From: Microbacterium sp. VKM Ac-2870
Lineage (GTDB): Bacteria > Actinomycetota > Actinomycetes > Actinomycetales > Microbacteriaceae
Assembly (NCBI RefSeq): GCF_015350795.1
Contig: NZ_JADKSH010000001.1
Location: 682,461 to 746,460 of the forward strand
Reading direction: 5' to 3'
Length of the DNA: 64,000 bases
The notes beneath the pieces were generated by a model. That model was not told the origin of the DNA. It searched no databases and was given only the letters and a program-made list of their open reading frames with translations. A program made the translations under genes and the position numbers. Below, in pieces: positions 7,232-16,096 of the stretch (position 1 is the stretch's first letter; each line of letters begins with the position of its first letter).

Positions 7232-7480
7232 ATGCCCGGTCCATACCCCAAGGAGTTCCGCGAAGATGTCGTCGCGGTCGCCCGGCGTCGCGAGAGCGGC
7301 GTCACTATCACGTAGATCGCCACCGACTTCGGTATCAGCGAAGCGACGCTGCAGAACTGGCTCCGCCACGCAGAGTCGATCACGAAGCTCCTCACGGAAA
7401 TGCGCGGACGAGGCGCCGGCGACGACGATCTGTAAGGTTCATCGCGACTCGCGTGGCGCCTATGGTGCTCCCCGGGTGCC
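7232..7480 (+). pseudogene. Remnant of a second IS3-like transposase
   Basis: From the ATG at 7232 the frame reads MPGPYPKEFREDVVAVARRR, a standard IS3 OrfA start, stops at TAG 7313-7315, and resumes as IATDFGISEATLQNWLRHAES (the HTH). About 60 codons later, in another frame, VHRDSRGAYGAPRV matches the beginning of an OrfB. The rest is missing. A decayed, immobile copy unrelated in sequence to the intact IS beside it. Confidence 0.75.
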
Positions 7481-7608
7481 GGCTTGGGTCGCCCAGCGTC
7501 GGCCAGCCGTGCCCGCGTAGGCGCGATACTGCGCAATCCAGGAATCTGGAAGGTGGTTTGAATCGCGCATGAAGACCATGGCCCGAATTCAAAGCCACGC
7601 GCGTCGCG

Positions 7609-8418
7609 TTACGGAATTCGCTCCCACCGGCTGGTCCGCGGATTGTATCGGAGCGGGATTGCCGTCCCACGAGGGCTCCGCACCTGTGCCGAGTAAGGGC
7701 GCCAGCCCTTCCCAGATGTCAACCCCGCATCAACCGCCGCAAGGATCTTCCATCCATCTGGACCAGTGAAGAACAGCTTTATGCCGTCGGATCCGCTTTC
7801 GTCACCATCGAGCTCACCAATACCGAGGGCCTTGAGTTCGGACTCAATCTCGTCCTGCAGTTTATGGACCTCATCGATCGAGGATGCAGGAGACGATGCC
7901 CGGAGTTCAACGATGAGGGCGTACTCCATTGGCAGCGCGGGTGAAACGTCGACGACTTCATCGCTTGATTGAAAGTGCCGACGGAGCCGCGTCAAAGCGG
8001 TTGTCGCCGTCCACACGCCGTCAGGTGGCAGAGCCGTCGCCAGCTCCTCTGACACAGGAATGGTGGAAACCTCAACACCGGGATCGTCGGCGCTGTACTC
8101 CACCGCGTAGTACTTTCCATCGTGAACTGGCCGTCGCAGGAAGCGGGGAATTACCCAATCAAGTGGGCTCCATGATGACAGCACACCCAGCGCCCGCCAA
8201 GCGCCACGGTCGAACTCACTAGTTCCCGTGCGAAGCGCGAAGAGCACGTCGTCTGGCCCAAGACGTGCGCAGTCTTCGAGCTTCACGGGCGATTCGACTA
8301 GCCGCTTGAAGAAGGCGAAGTATCCGATTCCCGTCGAGCCAATCGCAACGACAAGGCCCGCCGCGGACCTTCCGTCGCCGAGCGGCACCTCGAACCACGT
8401 TCCGGGCACAATAGTCAT
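7609..8418 (-). CDS. Imm26-like immunity protein for the Rhs toxin
   Basis: A 269-residue protein from the ATG at 8416-8418, overlapping the Rhs stop codon as ATGA, so translation is coupled. The N-terminus MTIVPGTWFEVPLGDGRSAAGLVVAI and GYFAFFKRLVE resembles the Imm26 fold (a beta-rich domain beginning with a GxxFxVPLGDGxxxxGxV pattern). The C-terminal third is a separate, acidic region (DEIESELKALGIGELDGDESGSDGIKLFF). Position directly after a polymorphic toxin C-terminus is the classic place for cognate immunity. An upstream ATG gives 277 residues but lies inside rhs. The Imm26 assignment is by pattern only. Confidence 0.7.
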   Translation of the reverse strand: MTIVPGTWFEVPLGDGRSAAGLVVAIGSTGIGYFAFFKRLVESPVKLEDCARLGPDDVLFALRTGTSEFDRGAWRALGVLSSWSPLDWVIPRFLRRPVHDGKYYAVEYSADDPGVEVSTIPVSEELATALPPDGVWTATTALTRLRRHFQSSDEVVDVSPALPMEYALIVELRASSPASSIDEVHKLQDEIESELKALGIGELDGDESGSDGIKLFFTGPDGWKILAAVDAGLTSGKGWRPYSAQVRSPRGTAIPLRYNPRTSRWERIP

Positions 8419-11400
8419 CGCCCTGCCCCCGTCCTCCCGCACACCTCAAGATACTGCCGCCCTGCGTCGAGGTAATAGTCAAGATTGGGGTTGTGTGGCG
8501 AGATTCCTCGGATCTTGTTGAGCCCGCCGTATCTGGCCTGTGCGCTCGGGAATTCATCGTAGAGAAGCTGCTCGAGACCGCGGACAGTTGCTCGGTCGCT
8601 TGCGCGCGTCACGATCTCGAAGCTCAGATCATCCGAGAGCTGGCTAAGGTGTTGCCGCTCGCGAGCTGCGAAGTCGTTGGTTCGTCCTGTTCGGACGACG
8701 GTTCCGTCTGCGTCGCGCAGGACATACGTTCCGCCCTTTGCATCAGGTTCACAGATGTTGCTTTCATTGTCGGGTCCATCCGGTGGCAACGAGGCCGACT
8801 GCGCCCCGGCCACGTGAGTCGCGATCGCGCCGTCCGCGGCCGCACCCCGTCCAGCTGCACCCTGCCAAAGCTGAGGAACTACTGGTGCGCAAGCAATTGA
8901 GACGCTGCTCCCGGGTTGCGCGCACAACGAACGGCTGGAAATTGCCGCAGCACAGCCCAACCACGTGCCGGCCGTATCGCACTCCATCCGGACGCTGCCA
9001 CTCCCCGCGACTGACCCGGGGATGACGTTCTCGACGATGTAACTGTTCGGATGCTCGCCGGTGTACGGCGCGATTTGGTGCCACTGCGCCACTATCGCGT
9101 TGAACGCCGCCATCGATGCGTTGAAGTTCGCCATCGACGAGTTGAACCCGGCCATCGAGTTCGAAAGAGCGGCCATACTGCTCGAGACACCCGCCATGCT
9201 GCTCGATAGCGATACCATCGACGCGCCCGTCGGCGGAAGGGAAATGGACGGAACACTCACCCTCCCAACGGACGTGGCAGAAGGGGCCCAGGACGCCGCG
9301 GAGCTAGTTGAGCCGGGCGAAGCTGCTTGGGCCGGCGCGCTGTGTGAGGGAGCGTTTAGCCCGAGAATGTTGCCAATTCCCGACAGAAGCGCGTCAGAGT
9401 TTCGGGTCGCCTGATCCCAAGCAGCCGCTCCGACCCAGATGGATAGCACGGCGGCACCCGCCCAGATGGCGGCCTCACCGAGCCCCGCGATAGCTGCGCC
9501 GCCGCAGTACACAGCGACTGGCCCCCAACAATGCCCCGTGGGGTCGCCCGTCGTTGGCCAGTGCCCACCGGCAAAGGCATATCGGTTCTGCTGATCCAGC
9601 GGGAGTGCAGCATCATCGCGACTGAGGAACACCCCCGTAGAGGGGCTATACCAGCGCGCGTGCATGTCGACGGCACCGCTCGCGGCGGTGTAATCGTTCT
9701 GCATGCCAAGGGGACTTTGTGCAGCACCCTTTGTGTCGGTGAGGCGCCCTTGCGGGTCATAGCTGCGGCTTGTCAAAGAGCCGGAGGCAGAGACCAAGCC
9801 GGTGACATCCCCCCGAGCATCGGTAATGGCGTAGTTCCCGCCGGTCGTGACCAGCGCGCCCTCGGGGTTGCGGGCCTGTCGATCTTGTCCGATTCCAGCC
9901 GCATCAGGTTCAGCTCCGTGGTAGCTAAACGTTGTTGAGCCCGCGCTGCTCAGCCTACCGAGTGCGTCATAGGAGTACACGACCGAGTTGTCGCCAGCGA
10001 GGTTGCCGAGGGGATCCCAGGTATAGAGGCTGGCGTTATTGCCCTTCGCGTCATAAGTGATGTCCGGCGAGGTGCCAACCTTCGTAAGTCGGTTGCGTTC
10101 GTCGTAGGTCCGCGTCAGCCCATCCGCTGTCGTGAGATTGCCCGCGGCGTCCCAGATAAGACCGTGAACCGTCGCGGATGGGTCCTTCCACGAGGTCAGG
10201 CGATCGCGGTCGTCGTAAGCGTAGGTCGTTGTTCCAGCGCCCGCGACGGTGCTCGGCGTAACCGTCTTCTCCGTCAGATTCCCGACGGCATCGTACGCGT
10301 AACTCGTCCCAAGGAGGACCGAGCCGGACGCGGTGTTCGTCGTGTCGCTAGTCACTCGATCGGCACCATCGTAGGTGAGTACGCGGTTGAGTGTTGTGCC
10401 CCAGACCTGGCCAACGAGTTTGCCGGCGGCGTCGTAACTGTAGCTGACGGCAGGTCCGTCTGCGGGCGTGTAGCGAGCCAGTCGTCCCCCAGGAGTCCAC
10501 TCTGATAGCGCTTTGCCGCTGGCATCAGTTGTCGAGCTCTGCTGTCCGGCGGGCGTGTATGTGAAGGAGGTGTCGCCGGACGGCCCTCGGGAGCTCAGCA
10601 GCCATCCGGACTGGTTGAACGTCTGAGCCTGCTTACCCGTTGGCGTCGAGAACGTAAGCATGTTGCCGAGGTCATCGTATGTGTACGAGTTCGTGACTGA
10701 TGAGGCCCCGGCTGTGCCCGTCTGCGTAAGGAGGTTACCGTCAGCGTCGTACGTGTTTGTGACCTTCTGCCCACCTGGTGACATCACGGTCGCTGGCAGT
10801 CCTGTGGGTGTGTAGGTCCATTTCGTTGTGCGATCTGACAGGTTCGGATACGTGGTCGTCGCGGGTTCTGTTTGATCTCTGACGGAGCCGTCCGCCATGT
10901 AGCTCGCGGTCGTCGTGTTGCCGCGTTGGTCAGTGAGGCTCGTGAGATTGCCGGTTTTGTCGTATCCGAGCGTCATTGCAGCGTTGTCGGCGGTCTTCGC
11001 CACGATGAGACGGCTAAGTGCGTCGTACGTAAAGGTCTGAGTGTTACCTCGCGGATCCTTCGCGCTGAGCTGGTTGCCTGCCAAGTCGTAGGTGTAAGCA
11101 TCTGTGCCCATGAGCGCGCCCGTTGCGTCGTAGCGAGAAACCGCAGTCTCGTTGCCTCGAGGATCGTGCTCGACCACCGTCTTGTTGCCAACTGGGTCGA
11201 CGATCTGGCTGAGCTGGCCGAGGTAGTCGTAGGAGTTGGTGGTCACTCCGCCATCAGGATCGGTGACAGTGACGGGCTGGCTGAAGCCGTTGAATGTCGT
11301 CCGGGAAACCCCACCGCTCGGGTCCGTAACCGCGACGACACGGCCCGCCGAGTCGTAGCTCTGAGATGTCGTCACAGTAGCCGTGCCCGCCCCGTCACCA

Positions 11401-13799
11401 AGATCTACAGTTCGACTCGTGCCAACAAGGCGAGAAAGGCTGTCGTAGGACAGTAGGGTCGCGTTGCCAGCCGGGTCTGTTTGACGCGACGGAACGCCGG
11501 CATCGGTGTACTTCACCTTTGTGACGCGGCTAGAGTCACCCTCTAGGCGTGGGCTAACTGTTGTGCTGACGACATGACCTAACGAGTCGTAGGCGACACT
11601 AGTCTGCTGCCCCCCGGGCGCGACAATACTCGTGACGGCACCGGCAGCGTTGTACCCGAACATGGTCTTGGGAGTGCTCGTCGCAAGAGGCGGGAAGTAG
11701 GGGCTCGTGCGCGAGAGCACTCGGTCCATGCTGTCGTAGGCCGCGTCAACTCGCTGACCGTCTGGACCGACGGTGGTCGTAAGGCGGCCGAAGGCGTCGT
11801 ATCCATATGTGGTCTCGGAAGGAGATGCTCCGCTGGCGGCCGCTGGCGCGGTCGCTTTCGCTACCTGTCCATACGCGTTCAGTTGGTACTTTGTGGTCCA
11901 TGCCGCGTCCCCCGCAGAGGATGCGCGCGGATCGGTAACACCGACCAAACCACCGCGATAGTCCCGCTGGTACCAGGTAGTCGCCTTGTCACTAGACGTC
12001 GGCGACGTGGACGTCGTAACTGACGATGCACGACCAACTGCGTCGTAGCTCGTTGCAACCGTGCGATACGCGTCCGTGGCGGAGCCAATAGTGTGCTGCG
12101 TCACTAGTCCGCGGGGATCGCGTGTGAAGGTCTCGAGCCTCGTGGTCCCAGAAACTCGCGTCGAGGCCGACTTGAGCTGTCGCTTGCTGTCGTAGCTCAG
12201 GCTGATAGTTGTCGCTCCACCGTCAAGTTGGACCATCCCGAGGTTCCCTACGCTGTCGTAGAAGTTCCTGCGGACCTCCACGTCCTTGACGGTCCCATCC
12301 GCCAAAGGTTGCGCGATGCTCGTGACGGAGGCGACATCGTCCAATGCGGTGTAGCTGTACTTCGTTACATGACTCGCGGCATCGGTGACGGCAACTACTC
12401 TGTCGCTCGCGTCGTACTCGCGCTTCTCAAGCTGGATATCGTGCTGCTGCGTCTGCCCGGTTGGGTCTGTGTAGCGTGCGACGCTCGTCGTCAGGCGCCC
12501 GTACGCGTCATAGACAAAGCGCATGAGAGCGCCATTCGGATCGGTCCGGGCCACGACGTTGCCGCGCGCATCGAACACATAGGTTTGGGTCGATCCATCG
12601 GGCCCCGTCTCACCGACCAGGCGATCGTATCCGTCGTAGCTTCTGGTCGTCGTTCGGCTGCTCCGACTCTGAAGGTCAGTCTCGGTCACACTCATCAAGT
12701 TGTAATCAAGGTCGTACTTATAGTCCGTCCTCGGCTGTCGAAGGCTCCCGGACAGCGAATCTCGCACGATCGTGCCGGTCGCTGACGCGACAAGCCCGTT
12801 GTTACCGTAGGTGTACGTCATCTGCTCGACCGGGGTTGACGTCGATTGCGACTGGGCGAGGGCCAGAAGTCGACCCCAAGAGTCGTAACTGTAAGTTTTG
12901 ACCCCACCGATCGCGTCCTGCTCTCGGCACAGATCGCCAGCTGCGGTGTACGTACGGAGCGTCTTGTTCCCGGCCTCGTCAGTGAATACCGCAGGAAGAC
13001 CCGCCGGCGCTTTGGTGGAACTATCGCACGCCACTTCAGTGCCGTTCGTGTAGCTCACTTTCGTTGTAGTGCGCTCGCTGCCAGGCTTGCCCTCCGACAG
13101 GGTTACGGGGCGCCCGGCCGCGTCGTAGGTGATTGCAGCTATCTCGTTCTTCGGATCCACGGGACCGTCGTAGACAGAAACGAGCTTGCCCTTCGCCGCC
13201 CCGCTCGAACCATACGCGTAACCTGTGTATGTGTAGGTTGAGGCTCCGACAACTTGGCGCGAAGTCACGCGACCATCGCTGTACGTCATGGATAGCTCTG
13301 CGCCGGTGCTGGTCCTGTATTTGGAAAGCTCACCGGTGGCCAAGTAGGACCAGTTCTCGTCCGCGCCCACTGCGTTGGTTCTCTGGATGACCCGACCCCA
13401 CGTATCCAAGCGATAGTCTGTTTTCGCTCCCGCGGTACTCACAGTGACTTTTGTGCCAGCCGGATCAGAAGCAATCGAGAATGTCGTGGCCAGGCCGCCC
13501 ACCGACGACTGTGTCACTCGTCCCACACTTGAGTACGTAATGAGGTTGCTCACGGAACCGCCAGGCTTGGTAATCGATGCCAGCCGATTCGAGGTATATC
13601 CGTAGGTGGTGCATTTTGTCGTCGATTCCGGCGCACAGACACTCGTCAGAAGGGCCCCGCTGTACTTGTATGTCCAGGTCGCCGACGCACCGCTGGGCGC
13701 GGAACTCATCGTGACAGCTGAAACCTTGCCGTCGGGACTGGTGGCCTGGAGAGGTGGAAGGTGACCTACAGCGCACGCTCGGGCGCAACCTCCGCGCAC
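8415..13799 (-). CDS. Rhs/YD-repeat polymorphic toxin with a C-terminal GIY-YIG nuclease domain, 5'-truncated
   Basis: The open frame has 1,794 codons; recognisable Rhs sequence begins at about 13753 (LQATSPDGKVSAV) and the first 15 codons overlap the XRE gene and are not Rhs. Dozens of YD repeats (Y-D-x2-G-R-L) fill residues 30-1350, ending in the core RYAFAGGHWPTTGDPTGHC near 9530-9590. A hydrophobic stretch, then heptads ending SMA, then a variable tip follow. The last 105 residues, TYVLRDADGTVVRTGRTNDF, ERQH, GLEQLLYDEF, look like a GIY-YIG/URI nuclease. Complete secreted Rhs proteins have a signal peptide and further N-terminal domains; none is present, nor any obvious promoter, so this is probably a displaced or silenced 3' portion retaining toxin and immunity genes. 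Confidence 0.8.
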   Translation of the reverse strand: MRGGCARACAVGHLPPLQATSPDGKVSAVTMSSAPSGASATWTYKYSGALLTSVCAPESTTKCTTYGYTSNRLASITKPGGSVSNLITYSSVGRVTQSSVGGLATTFSIASDPAGTKVTVSTAGAKTDYRLDTWGRVIQRTNAVGADENWSYLATGELSKYRTSTGAELSMTYSDGRVTSRQVVGASTYTYTGYAYGSSGAAKGKLVSVYDGPVDPKNEIAAITYDAAGRPVTLSEGKPGSERTTTKVSYTNGTEVACDSSTKAPAGLPAVFTDEAGNKTLRTYTAAGDLCREQDAIGGVKTYSYDSWGRLLALAQSQSTSTPVEQMTYTYGNNGLVASATGTIVRDSLSGSLRQPRTDYKYDLDYNLMSVTETDLQSRSSRTTTRSYDGYDRLVGETGPDGSTQTYVFDARGNVVARTDPNGALMRFVYDAYGRLTTSVARYTDPTGQTQQHDIQLEKREYDASDRVVAVTDAASHVTKYSYTALDDVASVTSIAQPLADGTVKDVEVRRNFYDSVGNLGMVQLDGGATTISLSYDSKRQLKSASTRVSGTTRLETFTRDPRGLVTQHTIGSATDAYRTVATSYDAVGRASSVTTSTSPTSSDKATTWYQRDYRGGLVGVTDPRASSAGDAAWTTKYQLNAYGQVAKATAPAAASGASPSETTYGYDAFGRLTTTVGPDGQRVDAAYDSMDRVLSRTSPYFPPLATSTPKTMFGYNAAGAVTSIVAPGGQQTSVAYDSLGHVVSTTVSPRLEGDSSRVTKVKYTDAGVPSRQTDPAGNATLLSYDSLSRLVGTSRTVDLGDGAGTATVTTSQSYDSAGRVVAVTDPSGGVSRTTFNGFSQPVTVTDPDGGVTTNSYDYLGQLSQIVDPVGNKTVVEHDPRGNETAVSRYDATGALMGTDAYTYDLAGNQLSAKDPRGNTQTFTYDALSRLIVAKTADNAAMTLGYDKTGNLTSLTDQRGNTTTASYMADGSVRDQTEPATTTYPNLSDRTTKWTYTPTGLPATVMSPGGQKVTNTYDADGNLLTQTGTAGASSVTNSYTYDDLGNMLTFSTPTGKQAQTFNQSGWLLSSRGPSGDTSFTYTPAGQQSSTTDASGKALSEWTPGGRLARYTPADGPAVSYSYDAAGKLVGQVWGTTLNRVLTYDGADRVTSDTTNTASGSVLLGTSYAYDAVGNLTEKTVTPSTVAGAGTTTYAYDDRDRLTSWKDPSATVHGLIWDAAGNLTTADGLTRTYDERNRLTKVGTSPDITYDAKGNNASLYTWDPLGNLAGDNSVVYSYDALGRLSSAGSTTFSYHGAEPDAAGIGQDRQARNPEGALVTTGGNYAITDARGDVTGLVSASGSLTSRSYDPQGRLTDTKGAAQSPLGMQNDYTAASGAVDMHARWYSPSTGVFLSRDDAALPLDQQNRYAFAGGHWPTTGDPTGHCWGPVAVYCGGAAIAGLGEAAIWAGAAVLSIWVGAAAWDQATRNSDALLSGIGNILGLNAPSHSAPAQAASPGSTSSAASWAPSATSVGRVSVPSISLPPTGASMVSLSSSMAGVSSSMAALSNSMAGFNSSMANFNASMAAFNAIVAQWHQIAPYTGEHPNSYIVENVIPGSVAGSGSVRMECDTAGTWLGCAAAISSRSLCAQPGSSVSIACAPVVPQLWQGAAGRGAAADGAIATHVAGAQSASLPPDGPDNESNICEPDAKGGTYVLRDADGTVVRTGRTNDFAARERQHLSQLSDDLSFEIVTRASDRATVRGLEQLLYDEFPSAQARYGGLNKIRGISPHNPNLDYYLDAGRQYLEVCGRTGAGR
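9090..9222 (-). repeat. Six tandem heptad codon repeats (..SSMA) in the Rhs tail
   Basis: Between the Rhs core and the toxin the protein runs LSSSMA, GVSSSMA, ALSNSMA, GFNSSMA, NFNASMA, AFNAIVA: seven-residue units with Met-Ala at the same place. In DNA this is a degenerate 21-bp repeat. The pattern suggests an amphipathic helix or coiled-coil stalk linking the shell to the tip. Confidence 0.7.
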
Positions 13800-13981
13800 A
13801 CCGCCAGAAGCTCGGCCTCAGCCAGGAACAGTTCGCCGAACGCCTCGGCTACCACCGCACCTACGTCGGCGGCATCGAGCAGGGCCTTCGCAACCTCAGC
13901 CTCCGCTCCCTCGAACGCCTCGCGCTCGACCTCAAGGTCGATCCAATCGAACTTCTCCGCGAAAGCCGGCCGACCGAGTAG
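13754..13981 (+). CDS. Small XRE/Cro-type HTH regulator
   Basis: A 75-residue protein from a GTG at 13754. The HTH_3 motif is LGRNLRAHRQKLGLSQEQFAERLGYHRTYVGGIEQGLRNLSL, residues 9-50 (quoted to locate it), ending with LKVDPIELLRE. It matches single-domain XRE repressors. Its first bases coincide with the point where the Rhs gene on the other strand loses homology, so a recombination joint lies at its start and the true N-terminus could differ slightly. Target unknown. Confidence 0.8.
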   Translation: MEGDLQRTLGRNLRAHRQKLGLSQEQFAERLGYHRTYVGGIEQGLRNLSLRSLERLALDLKVDPIELLRESRPTE

Positions 13982-14004
13982 GCGCAGACGCGCCCCGGGC
14001 ACGC

Positions 14005-14343
14005 TCAGCGAACTTCGTTGAGGATCTCCCCCAGCGCCGCGTGGATCCGCATGGCGCTCTCCACACTCACCTCGATGAAGTAACGCTCACCCACGATCGC
14101 GACCCACATGCGCGTCGCATCGCCGACTGGTCGCAACGCCAACACCGCTATCTCCTCAGACTCACCATCCGCCCACCCGGAGAGTGCGTTGACCTCTTGA
14201 GATCGACGCGGGGCAGCCACAACAGGCACGAAGATCTGTCGACTCTGGTGATAGCGGTCCAGGGGGTGATCCTGATCTGCGTGATCCTCCTGACACCACA
14301 ACGGACACGGCTCGGTGAGCCAGGACGGACGTTCTCTTGGCAC
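14005..14343 (-). CDS. Small protein with a Cys/His N-terminus, DUF6907-like
   Basis: A 112-residue protein. Its N-terminal part, PSWLTEPCPLWCQEDHADQDHPLDRYH, has the C-x3-C-x3-D-H pattern of actinobacterial DUF6907 proteins, and the C-terminal half is a small alpha/beta region (WVAIVGERYFIEVSVESAMRIHAALGEIL). These proteins are common in actinobacterial mobile DNA and phages, with no known function. The Cys/His set could bind a metal. The family call is by pattern and moderately sure. Confidence 0.6.
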   Translation of the reverse strand: MPRERPSWLTEPCPLWCQEDHADQDHPLDRYHQSRQIFVPVVAAPRRSQEVNALSGWADGESEEIAVLALRPVGDATRMWVAIVGERYFIEVSVESAMRIHAALGEILNEVR

Positions 14344-14419
14344 GACGCGGCGCTCCTATCGATCCCAGCGCACGGACTGGGCGGGAGACAGTAAGCACTA
14401 TCCGGGCGAAGAAGTCGAG

Positions 14420-14506
14420 ATGTTTGGTGACATGGATTTCTTGATGGAGCATCGCCGGCAAGTCGCGGCTCGCTACGTCGATGACGCTGCCGCAGCGCGG
14501 GCATGA
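14420..14506 (+). CDS. Possible 28-residue peptide
   Basis: A short ORF reading MFGDMDFLMEHRRQVAARYV and ending in DDAAAARA. It resembles the very short basic-amphipathic peptides often found singly in actinobacterial genomes. A weak GAAG lies about 8 bases upstream. It may equally be chance. Confidence 0.3.
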   Translation: MFGDMDFLMEHRRQVAARYVDDAAAARA

Positions 14507-14513
14507 TGCATGT

Positions 14514-15338
14514 GTGAGTGATTCCGAGTTCAACAGCATTCAGATTGCGGTGGCCATCATCGCGGCCATCATCTCTGCGATCAGCGCCGCGATCATCGCT
14601 TGGCAGGCGGTGCAGACCAGACGCAGCACCCAGGTCGCACTTGACGCTGTCAATGTCGCGCGCGCCGAGCTAGAGCAAGGTGAGAAGACGCGAGAGGATG
14701 CGCTTCGCAGCCAGATTGACGCGGAGATGCCGCGCATCACCGTGACCGCCAACCTGCATGCAGAAGCGACAGATCCGCAGGAGCCTCGGTTTCCGGTCGT
14801 ATTTGCAGATGATCACCGAGAACGCCCGGAGCGACTCACTCAGTCCGAGTATGTACTCCCCCGCGACGCGCAGAAGCAACTTTGCGTGCGCGCGACAGTA
14901 AAGATCGTCAATGACGGCCCGCGCCACATGCAGGCAACATTTACGCGCTCCGCCGACCAGAGCGCCCAGCCCGAGCAACTCGACCTCGCACCTGGGGAGT
15001 CCAAGACGATCGGGGTGGAACGTGTTGAGAGCCTTGCGCGCTGGGTTGAACTGGCCCAATGGATGAACGGGGACCAGACGATCGCTCCGCCTCACGAAGT
15101 ACGAGTATTCGCGTTGAGCTACCGCTTCCCTGGCTGGATTGGTGCTGTCGAAAACCACGAGGTCGTCATGGGAGGCACGGTGGTCGAACCTGTGCCGGGT
15201 AATGCTGCTGCATGGCGCCCAGCGCATCTTCTACGAACCAACGAATCCAACCAACGGATCGCCGAACTGGTCGTCCAGCCTTTCGAACGGCTGTACTTTC
15301 GCAATCGGCCCGGCGATGAATCGATGGGCTGGTTCTGA
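14514..15338 (+). CDS. Single-pass membrane protein of unknown function
   Basis: From a GTG at 14514, 274 residues starting VSDSEFNSIQIAVAIIAAII; an upstream ATG adds 11 residues but lacks support. One transmembrane helix lies at about residues 8-32, then a short coiled coil (VALDAVNVARAELEQGEKTREDALRSQI), then a cytoplasmic or external beta-rich domain with MPRITVTANLH, VRATVKIVNDGPRHMQATFTR and a conserved-looking LAPGESKTIGVE. The helix/coil/beta-sandwich plan is frequent in stress-response and defence-associated proteins, but I do not recognise a family. Confidence 0.7.
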   Translation: MSDSEFNSIQIAVAIIAAIISAISAAIIAWQAVQTRRSTQVALDAVNVARAELEQGEKTREDALRSQIDAEMPRITVTANLHAEATDPQEPRFPVVFADDHRERPERLTQSEYVLPRDAQKQLCVRATVKIVNDGPRHMQATFTRSADQSAQPEQLDLAPGESKTIGVERVESLARWVELAQWMNGDQTIAPPHEVRVFALSYRFPGWIGAVENHEVVMGGTVVEPVPGNAAAWRPAHLLRTNESNQRIAELVVQPFERLYFRNRPGDESMGWF

Positions 15339-15571
15339 ATCCGACATAGCAGGAGTATTCACGCACTCCCCCGCAAGGAATGTGAGTGAATCCTCGATAT
15401 ATCTCTTCTGCCACGCGACAAAAGGCCCGGGAGTAGCCGAAGATACCTGACCCCCGAATGTCAAGGGGTACAACCAGTCAGACAAATCATGCGTTCCAGC
15501 GACTACAGTGGATACGAAACAGGCAGACCCGACTGCCTACCATTCAATTAACTCTGAGAGAAGCACCCCTC

Positions 15572-15925
15572 ATGGCACAGAAAGTCATCGTCGAACTCGT
15601 TGACGACCTCGACGGCACCGCGATCAAGGACGGTAAGGGCGGGTCGGTGAGTTTCGCGCTCGGCAAGAAGTCCTACGACATCGACCTTTCCGACACGAAC
15701 CTCAGCAAGCTCGAGGAAGCCCTTGCGCCGTTCATTGACGCCGCACGTCCTTCCTCCAGCGCGCCCGCCGCTGCTGCTCGTCGTAGCTCTTCGCGCTCGA
15801 CCCGTAAGGCTTCGGGTGTCGATCTCGCTGCCGTTCGCGAGTGGGCGCGCGCTAATGGTCACACGGTGAGCGAGCGTGGACGTGTTCCCGCCGCGGTGCT
15901 CGAGGCTTACGCCGCCGTGCAGTAA
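15572..15925 (+). CDS. lsr2: Lsr2-family nucleoid-associated xenogeneic silencer
   Basis: A 117-residue protein. The N-terminal dimerisation half starts MAQKVIVELVDDLDGTAIKDG and has VSFALGKKSYDIDLSDTNLSKLEEALAPFI; a basic Ser/Ala linker follows; the DNA-binding half has VREWARANGHTVSERGRVPAAVLEAY, with the RGR AT-hook-like motif that enters the minor groove. Lsr2 is the actinobacterial counterpart of H-NS and silences AT-rich foreign DNA. Here it lies inside a mobile element close to an AT-rich segment (22.2-24.3 kb), so it could silence cargo or act on the host. Length is normal. Confidence 0.93.
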   Translation: MAQKVIVELVDDLDGTAIKDGKGGSVSFALGKKSYDIDLSDTNLSKLEEALAPFIDAARPSSSAPAAAARRSSSRSTRKASGVDLAAVREWARANGHTVSERGRVPAAVLEAYAAVQ

Positions 15926-15950
15926 GAGGGAACTCCGTGTGGCGATAGCT

Positions 15951-15970
15951 ATCCACCCCTGCGGGTGGAT
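15951..15970 (+). terminator. Hairpin after lsr2
   Basis: ATCCACCC (15951-15958) pairs with GGGTGGAT (15963-15970) over a CTGC loop, 25 bases after the lsr2 stop. There is no T-run, so it is at best a U-less terminator or 3' stabiliser. Confidence 0.45.
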
Positions 15971-16096
15971 CGTGCCGAGTACCGGCCGACGACGCTTGAC
16001 CTCGGCCGATACTGGCGACGCCGACGTTGGTCGACCTGCTATAGGCCACCGCGTCCCCCGCGGATGCCTGTCGCATTTTGAAGTCGTTGCGGTCTA

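Noticed and set aside
9090..9222. Repeats in the Rhs tail as a CRISPR array
   Set aside because: The unit is 21 bp, degenerate, without spacers, and lies in frame inside a coding sequence.
15926..16096. A small gene between lsr2 and the HAD gene
   Set aside because: No frame with a start and ribosome binding site gives a protein-like sequence; only a hairpin is seen.
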